This document shows, piece by piece, positions 15,754-21,702 of a stretch of 21,702 nt of DNA (its first letter is position 1; each line of letters begins with the position of its first letter). The translations under genes were made by a program, and so were the position numbers. Under the pieces are notes generated by a model. It was given only the letters and a program-made list of their open reading frames with translations. It was not told the origin of the DNA and did not search any database. Source of the stretch: Stenotrophomonas maltophilia (GTDB taxonomy: Bacteria > Pseudomonadota > Gammaproteobacteria > Xanthomonadales > Xanthomonadaceae). Location of the stretch: assembly GCA_002387845.1 (NCBI GenBank), contig DGLB01000045.1:1-21702 (forward strand). The letters are read 5' to 3'.

Positions 15754-16601
15754 TGCGCCGGGCAGGAGGCTGGCTGCCGCAGGTGTGGCTGCTGGGGCTT
15801 GCCCTGGCTTGGGCCGGTGCTGCGCAGGCGGCCGAGCCTGCGGCTGCCGGCATGAGCGTGGTCACCTTCAACCTGCACCACGACCGGGAAGACTGGCCGG
15901 AACGGCGACGGGTGATCCAGCGCGAACTGGAGCGGCTGCAGCCGGATGTGATCGCGCTGCAGGAAGTGATCCAGAGGCCACACGTGCGCAACCAGGCCGC
16001 GTGGCTGGCGCGCAAGCTGGGGTATGAGTACCTGTTCGTGTCCACCGATCCGCCCGGGCGCTTCAAGCGCTACGGCAATGCGCTGCTGACGCGTCGGCCG
16101 GTGCTGGCGCGCAATGAGCACCTGCTGGTGCCGTTGACCGACTACCGCACCGTGGGTCACCTGCGCATTGATGTGGACGGGCAGGCGGTGAATGTGTACG
16201 CCACGCATCTGAACGAGCGTTCCGATGACACGGGCAAGCGCATTCGCGGCGAGCAGATCGCCGACCTGCTGGCCTTCGTGGCACGCACGTCCGACGATTT
16301 GCCGGTGGTGATTGCCGGCGATTTCAACGCGCAGGTGGATGCCGGGGACCTCAGTCCCCTGCGGCAGCGTTTTGGTGACAGCTACGGCAGCGTGCATGTG
16401 AACAACGAGCTGGCGCAGGTAAGCACCTTGAACCGGCACTACTTCGATGCGCCGCGCCGGATCGACCATGTGTTCTTCCAGCAGGACCAGCTGATCGCGC
16501 GCGAGGCCGGATTGTTGTTCGACCAGCCGTACGCGGAAGGGCGATGGGCGTCGGACCATTACGGGGTGTGGACCCGATTGCAGTTCGCACCGGGCCCGTA
16601 G
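15753..16601 (+). CDS. Secreted endonuclease/exonuclease/phosphatase-fold hydrolase
   Basis: The 282-residue protein starts at ATG 15753, which shares its A with the preceding stop (TGATG). A signal peptide ends near residue 26 (GAAQA). The mature part has the metal-dependent EEP fold (DNase I, sphingomyelinase and inositol phosphatase relatives): VTFNLHH (37-43), IALQEV with metal-binding Glu71, YATHLNERS, IAGDFNA with Asp190 and Asn192, RRIDHVFF and ASDHYGV with Asp268/His269. All key residues are present, so it should be active on a phosphodiester or phosphomonoester. The substrate is not readable: lipid, nucleic acid or a phosphorylated glycan substituent are all possible. It is the last gene of the glycosidase operon. 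Its stop TAG coincides with the GTAG of a palindromic repeat. Confidence 0.88.
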   Translation: MRRAGGWLPQVWLLGLALAWAGAAQAAEPAAAGMSVVTFNLHHDREDWPERRRVIQRELERLQPDVIALQEVIQRPHVRNQAAWLARKLGYEYLFVSTDPPGRFKRYGNALLTRRPVLARNEHLLVPLTDYRTVGHLRIDVDGQAVNVYATHLNERSDDTGKRIRGEQIADLLAFVARTSDDLPVVIAGDFNAQVDAGDLSPLRQRFGDSYGSVHVNNELAQVSTLNRHYFDAPRRIDHVFFQQDQLIAREAGLLFDQPYAEGRWASDHYGVWTRLQFAPGP

Positions 16602-16622
16602 TGACACGCCATGCGTGTCTCG
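16598..16622 (+). repeat. GTAG-headed palindromic repeat (REP/SMAG-like) overlapping a stop codon
   Basis: GTAG at 16598-16601 is followed by TGACACGC-CAT-GCGTGTCT, a 7-bp perfect stem (16603-16609 with 16613-16619) and a 3-nt loop. This is the layout of the small extragenic palindromes described from Stenotrophomonas maltophilia as SMAG elements. The last three bases of its GTAG are the TAG stop of the upstream gene. A second GTAG occurs at 16642-16645. Confidence 0.5.
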
Positions 16623-16648
16623 CGATGCCGGTCGGAGACCCGTAGTAC

Positions 16649-16680
16649 CCACAAACAAACAGCGGCCTTTCGGCCGCTGT
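16649..16680 (-). terminator. Intrinsic terminator of rne (probably bidirectional)
   Basis: ACAGCGGCC (16659-16667) pairs perfectly with GGCCGCTGT (16672-16680) around TTTC. On the minus strand the hairpin comes 26 nt after the rne stop and runs into GTTTGTTTGTGG, a U-rich tail. In the plus direction the tail is not T-rich, but the stem also lies after the glycosidase operon and may slow that transcript as well. Confidence 0.8.
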
Positions 16681-16705
16681 CTGCGTATTGCCACCTGCCG
16701 AAGGA

Positions 16706-19700
16706 TCAGGCCTTGCCAGCCTTGTCCTCGTCCACCTGCGTCGGGATGTCTTCGCGGGCTTCGGCAACGGCGGCCTGGGCAGCGGCGTCGGTCGGAGCCG
16801 GTTCGGCGGCGGCCGGAGCAGACACGCGTGGCGTGTCACTACCGTGCTGCGCGGCGTCTTCAGCCGGCGTTGCGTCCACTGCGTCCAGCAGGTTGGCCTG
16901 CACCGGACGTGCAGCTTCGCTCATCTGGGCAGCTTCCACCGGCTTCGGGGCTTCCACAGCGACCGGGGTTTCCACCGGCTTCGGGGCTTCCACGGCGACC
17001 GGAGTTTCCACCGGCTTCGGGGCTTCCACAGCGACCGGGGTTTCCACCGGCTTCGGCGCTTCCACCACCACCGGAGTTTCCGCCGGCTTCGGCGCTTCCA
17101 CGGCGACCGGGGCTTCGACCGGCTTCGGCGCTTCCACCACAACCGGCGCTTCGACCGGCTTCGGGGCTTCGACCACCACCGGTGCCTGCACCGGAGCCGG
17201 GCTTTCCACGAACGGCACCGGGTCGTTGTACGACGGCGCGGCATCGGCCTTCGTTTCGGTGTGACCGGCGGTCACCACCGGGCTGCTGACCACGGCATGC
17301 GGCGCAGCGGCGGCAACAGCGGCAACCGGCGCAGCCGGACGCGGAGCCGGGGCGGCCGGAGCCGGGGCGCTGCCCGGTTCGTCATCGAAGTCGAACTCCG
17401 GCTGCGACTGGCCGTTGCCGGCAGAGCGCGGCGCGGCGTCCGGAGCCGGATCCTGCACGCCGTCCTGGTCACCGTCCTGGTCGTCGTCACCGTCGTCCAG
17501 CGCGTTGTCGTCCAGCGCACCTTCGGCACCGCCAGCCTGCTCACCGTTGCCACGGCGACGGCGACGGCCACCGCGACGGCCACGGCGACGACGCGATGCG
17601 CCTTCACCGCTGCCTTCCTCGGTGGATGCCGGGGCATCGCCCTGCGCATCCGCTTCAACCACGCGGGTCGCGGCGTCTTCTGCGGCCGGGGCCGGTACCG
17701 GAGCCGGGGTCGGCGATGCGGGCACGGAGGGAGCCGGGGTGGTGGCCGCAGCGGTCGCGACAGCGGCGGCCGTCAACACCGCCGCATCCGCCACCGGCGT
17801 GCCGATGTTGGCCGGCTTCGGCGCTTCGGCCTGCGGCTGACGGGCCGGCTTGTCGGCGTCGTTCTGCTGCGGCTTCTGGCCGTTCTGGTTCTGGTTCTGG
17901 TTCTGCTTCTGCGGCTGCTTCAGCTTCGGCTGTTGCTGCTGCGGCTGCTGCTCGTTACGCGGCTTCTGCTGCTGCTCATTGCGCGGCTTGCCCTGGCCCT
18001 GCTGGGCCTGGCCGGCGTTGGCATTGGCAGCCTGGTCCTGGCGGCGGTCGTCGCGACGCTCGCCCTTGCCGTTGCGGTCACCGCGCTCGTCGCGGCGGTC
18101 CTTGTTGCGACCCTGGCCCTGGGCCTGGCCATTGCCACCGCGCTCGTCGCGGCGACGGTCCTTGCCGTTGCGGTCCTTGTTGCGACCGTTGCGGTTGCCG
18201 TCCTGGGCCGGGCGGGTCGGTGCAGCGGGCGCAGCGGCCGCGGCCGGTTCACCCCCGAAGATGCGCTTGAACCAGCCGACCACGCCGCCCGTCGCCGGTG
18301 CGGCCACGGGGGCCGGAGCGACCGGTGCCGGGGCCGGTGCGGCCTGTTCTTCGGCCACTTCGCGCACCGGAGCCGGCGCGCTGTGCTTGACGTGGGTCAC
18401 TGCCGGGGCGGCCGGAATGTTCAGCTGGGCCTTGGTCAGGGCGTGCACCGGCAGCTTGCGCGGGGTACCGCGCTGGTAGCTGGGCTTGCCGCTTTCTTCG
18501 CCCAGCTCGTTCTCGCGCAGGCGGGTCACTTCGTAGTGCGGGGTGTGCAGCTGCTCGTCGGCGACGATCACGATGGGCGCATCGTGGCGCTGCTCGATTT
18601 CGCGCAGCGCGCTGCGCTTCTCGTTGAGCAGGTAGTTGGCGATCTCGACCGGGGCCTGGACCAGCACCTGCCCGGTGTTTTCCTTCATGGCGTGCTCTTC
18701 AGCCACGCGGATGATCGACAGCGACAGCGATTCCACGCTGCGCATGCGGCCGTGGCCGTCGCAACGCGGGCAGATGATCTGGCTGGACTCGCCCAGGCTC
18801 GGGCGCAGGCGCTGGCGGCTCATTTCCATCAGGCCGAAACGCGAAATGCGGCCCAGCTGCACGCGCGCACGGTCGTACTTGAGCGCGTTCTGCAGACGGT
18901 TTTCCACTTCGCGCTGGTGCTTGTTCGACGACATGTCGATGAAGTCGATCACCACCAGGCCGCCCAGGTCGCGCAGGCGCAGCTGGCGGGCCACTTCCTC
19001 GGCTGCTTCCAGGTTGGTCTGGAACGCGGTGTCTTCGATGTCGCTGCCCTTGGTGGCACGCGAGGAGTTGACGTCGATGGCGGTCAGCGCTTCGGTCTGG
19101 TCAACCACGATCGAGCCGCCGGACGGCAGGCGGACGTTGCGTTCATACGCGCCTTCGATCTGCGATTCGATCTGGAAGCGGTTGAACAGCGGAATGTCGT
19201 CCTTGTAGTGCTTCAGCTTGCGCAGGGTCTGCGGCATCACCTGCTGCATGAACTCGCGGGCGGTTTCGTACAGCTCTTCGGTGTCGACCAGGATTTCGCC
19301 GACGTCGGCGCGCAGGTAGTCACGCAGGGCGCGCACGATCAGGCGCGATTCCTGGTAGATCAGGAACGGAGCCGGCTTGGTCAGCGCCGCTTCGGCGATG
19401 GCCTTCCAGACCTGCAGCAGGTAGTCCAGGTCCCACTGCAGCTCTTCGGCGTCACGGCCGACACCCGCGGTGCGGATGATCACGCCCATGTCGTCGGGGA
19501 TGTTCAGCTTGTCCAGGGCGTCCTTCAGCGCGGCGCGGTCTTCGCCCTCGATGCGACGCGACACGCCACCGGCGGTGGGCGAGTTGGGCATCAGCACCAT
19601 GTAGCGGCCGGCCAGCGAGATGAACGTGGTCAGGGCCGCGCCCTTGTTGCCACGCTCTTCCTTGTCCACCTGGACAACGACTTCCTGGCCTTCGCGCAGC

Positions 19701-19975
19701 AGTTCGCGGATGGTCGCCTTGTTGTGGTCGACCCCGGCCTGGAAGTAATCGCGGGAGATTTCCTTCAGCGGCAGGAAGCCGTGGCGATCGCCGCCGTATT
19801 CAACAAACGCTGCTTCCAGCGAGGGCTCCAGGCGGGTGATGCGGCCCTTGTAGATGTTCGACTTCTTCTGTTCCTTGGACGGCTGTTCGATGTCGATGTC
19901 GTACAGCGTCTGGCCATCCACGATGGCTACCCGCAGCTCTTCAGCCTGCGTGGCATTGATCAGCATTCGCTTCAT
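16706..19975 (-). CDS. rne: Ribonuclease E
   Basis: RNase E is the essential endoribonuclease that starts mRNA decay, processes rRNA and tRNA and scaffolds the degradosome. The 1089-residue protein starts at ATG 19975, with GAGGAA (19988-19983) 7 nt upstream. The catalytic half (1-about 510) is complete: an S1 domain (about 38-120, IYKGRITRLEPSLEAAFVEYG), the DNase I-like metal site with AIDVNSSRATKG (Asp301, Asn303) and VVIDFIDM (Asp344), and the Zn-link CPRCDGHG (Cys402, Cys405). The non-catalytic half has a putative membrane-binding amphipathic helix (GWFKRIFGG, about 567-575) and an Arg-rich RNA-binding region (about 592-647). Gln/Asn-rich (about 668-705), second Arg-rich (794-809) and acidic (821-841) stretches follow, then a Pro-Val-Glu repeat tail. 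RNase G lacks this C-terminal half. It is divergent from rluC, as in E. coli. Confidence 0.97.
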   Translation of the reverse strand: MKRMLINATQAEELRVAIVDGQTLYDIDIEQPSKEQKKSNIYKGRITRLEPSLEAAFVEYGGDRHGFLPLKEISRDYFQAGVDHNKATIRELLREGQEVVVQVDKEERGNKGAALTTFISLAGRYMVLMPNSPTAGGVSRRIEGEDRAALKDALDKLNIPDDMGVIIRTAGVGRDAEELQWDLDYLLQVWKAIAEAALTKPAPFLIYQESRLIVRALRDYLRADVGEILVDTEELYETAREFMQQVMPQTLRKLKHYKDDIPLFNRFQIESQIEGAYERNVRLPSGGSIVVDQTEALTAIDVNSSRATKGSDIEDTAFQTNLEAAEEVARQLRLRDLGGLVVIDFIDMSSNKHQREVENRLQNALKYDRARVQLGRISRFGLMEMSRQRLRPSLGESSQIICPRCDGHGRMRSVESLSLSIIRVAEEHAMKENTGQVLVQAPVEIANYLLNEKRSALREIEQRHDAPIVIVADEQLHTPHYEVTRLRENELGEESGKPSYQRGTPRKLPVHALTKAQLNIPAAPAVTHVKHSAPAPVREVAEEQAAPAPAPVAPAPVAAPATGGVVGWFKRIFGGEPAAAAAPAAPTRPAQDGNRNGRNKDRNGKDRRRDERGGNGQAQGQGRNKDRRDERGDRNGKGERRDDRRQDQAANANAGQAQQGQGKPRNEQQQKPRNEQQPQQQQPKLKQPQKQNQNQNQNGQKPQQNDADKPARQPQAEAPKPANIGTPVADAAVLTAAAVATAAATTPAPSVPASPTPAPVPAPAAEDAATRVVEADAQGDAPASTEEGSGEGASRRRRGRRGGRRRRRGNGEQAGGAEGALDDNALDDGDDDQDGDQDGVQDPAPDAAPRSAGNGQSQPEFDFDDEPGSAPAPAAPAPRPAAPVAAVAAAAPHAVVSSPVVTAGHTETKADAAPSYNDPVPFVESPAPVQAPVVVEAPKPVEAPVVVEAPKPVEAPVAVEAPKPAETPVVVEAPKPVETPVAVEAPKPVETPVAVEAPKPVETPVAVEAPKPVEAAQMSEAARPVQANLLDAVDATPAEDAAQHGSDTPRVSAPAAAEPAPTDAAAQAAVAEAREDIPTQVDEDKAGKA
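16931..17190. repeat. 36-bp tandem repeat array within rne (seven copies)
   Basis: The core ccggcttcgg recurs at 16939, 16975, 17011, 17047, 17083, 17119 and 17155, exactly 36 bp apart, with third-position variation between copies. In the rne frame the unit encodes VEAPKPVETPVA and close variants, at about residues 929-1013. There are no unrelated spacers, so this is a coding minisatellite and not a CRISPR array. Copies at the low-coordinate end are more alike (VETPVA), which suggests recent duplication there. Confidence 0.92.
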
Positions 19976-20379
19976 TGTTGCGTTCCTCGCGCGCTGCTAC
20001 CGCGCGGAACGCCATGGGGTTTCGCTTCTGGTCACGCTTGCTCGCCCATCGCGCAGGCGCGGGGAGGGCGGCTTGGGCTTCCAGCGCTTCAACACCACGG
20101 CAGGCCGCGGGAGCGCTACATTTTCTTGGTTTGGGTGTTGCGGGCCGGAGGCAGCTGTCAGCCAGGCTGGAGCGCCACAGGGTCATTTTTTTCAGCGCAG
20201 ACGCTTGTCAGGCATCCGGCGATGGCCGGGACCGCCGGTGAGCCGCTAACATGGCCGCCCCGGGGGCGGTGGCTGCGCACTGTGCCGGAATCGAAGGAAG
20301 CCGGGCTTCTGGCCCAGAACAACTTCCAACGAAATCAATCCCTTATCTCGCCCGCCGAGTGTAACAGAATAAAAGGCCA
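19976..20379. promoter_or_regulatory. Divergent rne-rluC regulatory region, including the rne 5' leader
   Basis: The 404-bp gap between rne and rluC holds no credible gene. On the rne strand an extended -10-like TGTTACACT lies at 20366-20358, without a good -35 box. If used, it would give a leader of about 370 nt, similar in scale to the long E. coli rne leader that mediates autoregulation. The leader would contain a very GC-rich stem (CCGCCCC at 20255-20261 with GGGGCGG at 20263-20269) and GAAGCC/GGCTTC at 20297-20309. For rluC only AAAAGG at 20371-20376 is seen, rather close to its ATG. Autoregulation here is inference by homology. Confidence 0.45.
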
Positions 20380-21357
20380 ATGACCGTTTCCGAGCCGTCC
20401 CCCAAGCCCGCTGATGCCAAGACCAGCGTGCGCATGATCACAGTTCCCGCCGACCGCGCCGGGCAACGCCTGGACAACTTCCTGCTGGGCCAGCTGAAAG
20501 GGGCTCCGCGCAGCCTGGTGTACAAGCTGGTGCGCAGTGGCCAGGTGCGGGTGAACGGTGGCCGCGCCAAGGCCGAGCGCAAGCTGGAGGCGGGCGACGA
20601 GGTGCGGGTGCCGCCGGTTCGTCTCACTGAGGAAGGAGACAAGGCGACGCCGCCGGAAGCGTTCATGAAGCGTCTGGAGGCGGCGATCGTGTTCGAGGAC
20701 GACCGGCTGCTGGCGCTGAACAAGCCGTCCGGGGTTGCCAGCCACGGTGGCAGCGGGATCAGCTTCGGGGCCATCGAGACGCTGCGCGCGCTGCGCCCGG
20801 GCAAGACCCTGGAGCTGGTGCACCGGCTGGACCGGGACACCTCGGGCCTGTTGATCGTCGCCAAGAAGCGCTCGGCGCTGAGCGAGCTGCAGGCGCTGCT
20901 GCGTGAAGACCACGGCGCGGGCATCCGCAAGCGCTACCTGACCCTGCTGGTGGGGCGCATGCCGGACGGCACGATGACGGTGGACGCGCCGCTGCATGTG
21001 GGGCTGCGCCAGGGCGGCGAGCGCCACGTGCAGGTGAACGCGATCGGCAAGGAGTCGATCAGCCACTTCAAGGTGCTGGAGCGCCGGGGCGGGCATTCCT
21101 ACTGCGAAGTCCGGATTGAAACCGGCCGCACCCACCAGATCCGCGTGCACGCCCAGCACCTCTGCCACCCGGTGGCCGGTGACGACAAATACGGCGAACC
21201 GGACGTCAACAAGCGTCTTCGTGAGCAGATCGGTCTCAAACGCCTGTTCCTGCACGCCGCTTCGCTGGAGTTCGCCCTGGACAACGGCAAGACCCCCTAC
21301 GTCCTCAACGCCCCGCTCGCCGAAGAACTGGCCGACGCCCTGAACCGCCTGGGCTGA
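20380..21357 (+). CDS. rluC: 23S rRNA pseudouridine synthase RluC
   Basis: RluC makes pseudouridines 955, 2504 and 2580 of E. coli 23S rRNA, around the peptidyl transferase centre. The 325-residue protein has an S4 RNA-binding domain (about 26-80, AGQRLDNFLLGQLKGAPRSLVYKLVRSGQVRVNG). The RluA-family catalytic domain follows, with LLALNKPSGVASHGGS (110-125) and HRLDRDTSGLLIVAKK (148-163); Asp151 is the expected catalytic residue. GRTHQIRVHAQHLCHPVAGDDKYG, the second conserved block, is intact. ATG 20380 has AAAAGG close upstream. The divergent position next to rne matches the E. coli layout and favours RluC over RluD or RluA. It is followed by a palindromic repeat element. Confidence 0.94.
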   Translation: MTVSEPSPKPADAKTSVRMITVPADRAGQRLDNFLLGQLKGAPRSLVYKLVRSGQVRVNGGRAKAERKLEAGDEVRVPPVRLTEEGDKATPPEAFMKRLEAAIVFEDDRLLALNKPSGVASHGGSGISFGAIETLRALRPGKTLELVHRLDRDTSGLLIVAKKRSALSELQALLREDHGAGIRKRYLTLLVGRMPDGTMTVDAPLHVGLRQGGERHVQVNAIGKESISHFKVLERRGGHSYCEVRIETGRTHQIRVHAQHLCHPVAGDDKYGEPDVNKRLREQIGLKRLFLHAASLEFALDNGKTPYVLNAPLAEELADALNRLG

Positions 21358-21399
21358 CACGCTCGCGCGAACCGCCGGCGGTCATCGGTTTCCGTGCTT

Positions 21400-21505
21400 G
21401 GGCGTGCCGGGATGGGTTTGCGGGACACGCCGTGAACCCATCCATGGGGGCTCGTAGAAAACATCCATGTTTTCTACGGTCCCGCAAACCCACCCCGGCA
21501 CGCCC
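21400..21505. repeat. 106-bp nested palindromic element downstream of rluC
   Basis: The outer arms (21400-21426 and 21479-21505) are 27-bp inverted repeats with one mismatch. Inside lies a 12-bp perfect stem, CGTAGAAAACAT (21453-21464) with ATGTTTTCTACG (21467-21478), around CC. Next to it is a short stem, CCCAT (21437-21441) with ATGGG (21444-21448). I recall very similar GTAGAAAACATCCATG palindromes from Stenotrophomonas genomes. It may act as a bidirectional transcription terminator or mRNA stabiliser after rluC. Confidence 0.75.
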
Positions 21506-21702
21506 CAGACAGTTGGCCGGTGGCCAAGGAAGATCAAAAGCCCACGCACTGCTCCGGTGGCATCGGCAATGCCCCGGTGGGATCGGTCGACAGACGATCG
21601 CCGTGAAATCCCCAACATTCGGTAACGCATGACCCCGGATCAACGTGGCCGTTGATCTGGCATTTCCCATGGCCGCCGACAATCTGTCGATGGCGGCTCG
21701 GG
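21506..21702. other. Gene-free tail of the window with two further hairpins
   Basis: No supportable gene was seen. GATCAACG (21638-21645) pairs with CGTTGATC (21650-21657) around TGGC. GCCGCC-GACA (21673-21682) pairs with TGTC and GGCGGC (21685-21697) with a 3-nt bulge. Both may belong to an untranslated region of a neighbour outside the window or be repeat fragments. Confidence 0.4.

Noticed and set aside
16931..17190. Regularly spaced 36-bp repeats suggesting a CRISPR array
   Set aside because: Units abut without spacers, vary mainly at third codon positions and encode an in-frame peptide repeat of RNase E.
16688..20383. A 1231-codon open frame on the plus strand opposite rne
   Set aside because: It is the antisense shadow of the RNase E gene. 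The translation is Arg/Leu/Val-rich low complexity with no domain, whereas the minus strand carries every RNase E motif.
21305..21682. A 125-codon minus-strand frame over the palindromic element
   Set aside because: It translates the repeat element and the 3' end of rluC in antisense and shows no coding features.

Overview
The window reads as chromosomal DNA of a high-GC gammaproteobacterium of the Xanthomonadaceae, most likely Stenotrophomonas. The grounds are protein style (RNase E with its Pro/Ala/Glu-rich tail, an Oar-like TonB-dependent receptor), the housekeeping neighbourhoods, and GTAG-type palindromic repeats like those described from S. maltophilia. This assignment is inference; no 16S rRNA or other typing gene is present. 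No tRNA, rRNA, insertion sequence, phage gene or CRISPR array was found.

Left block (1-3484): on the minus strand runs scpA-scpB-rluB, the two kleisin-partner subunits of the SMC condensin followed by a 23S rRNA pseudouridine synthase whose 3' end is cut by the window edge. A 351-bp intergenic region holds a small candidate ORF behind a perfect Shine-Dalgarno sequence. It is followed on the plus strand by an overlapping yciI-like / bolA-like pair.

Central block (about 3485-16622, all plus strand): a carbohydrate-utilisation locus. It holds a LacI-family repressor, a TonB-dependent outer-membrane receptor, a strong intrinsic terminator, and then a tightly coupled six-gene operon. The operon encodes a PF10091/GH144-type glucanase lipoprotein, a CUT1 sugar-binding lipoprotein, two MalF/MalG-like permeases, a 1061-residue secreted discoidin plus (alpha/alpha)6 glycosidase, and a secreted endonuclease/exonuclease/phosphatase-fold hydrolase. 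Two nearly identical LacI-type operators (12 of 14 bases, same half-site asymmetry) lie upstream of the repressor gene and upstream of the operon, tying both transcripts into one regulon. The simplest model is import of a glucan across the outer membrane by the receptor, periplasmic cleavage by the two glycosidases, uptake of the products by the ABC permease, and induction when the repressor binds a product. GH144 activity is known on beta-1,2-glucan, so a beta-1,2-glucan or cyclic osmoregulated periplasmic glucan is the best substrate guess. No transporter ATPase and no cytoplasmic glucosidase or phosphorylase is encoded here.

Right block (16623-21702): RNase E (minus strand) and the 23S rRNA pseudouridine synthase RluC (plus strand) are divergent across a 404-bp regulatory gap, the same arrangement as in E. 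coli. RNase E has a complete catalytic half and a low-complexity C-terminal half carrying seven in-frame 36-bp repeats. Downstream of rluC lies a 106-bp nested palindromic element and further small hairpins, without a credible gene up to the window end.
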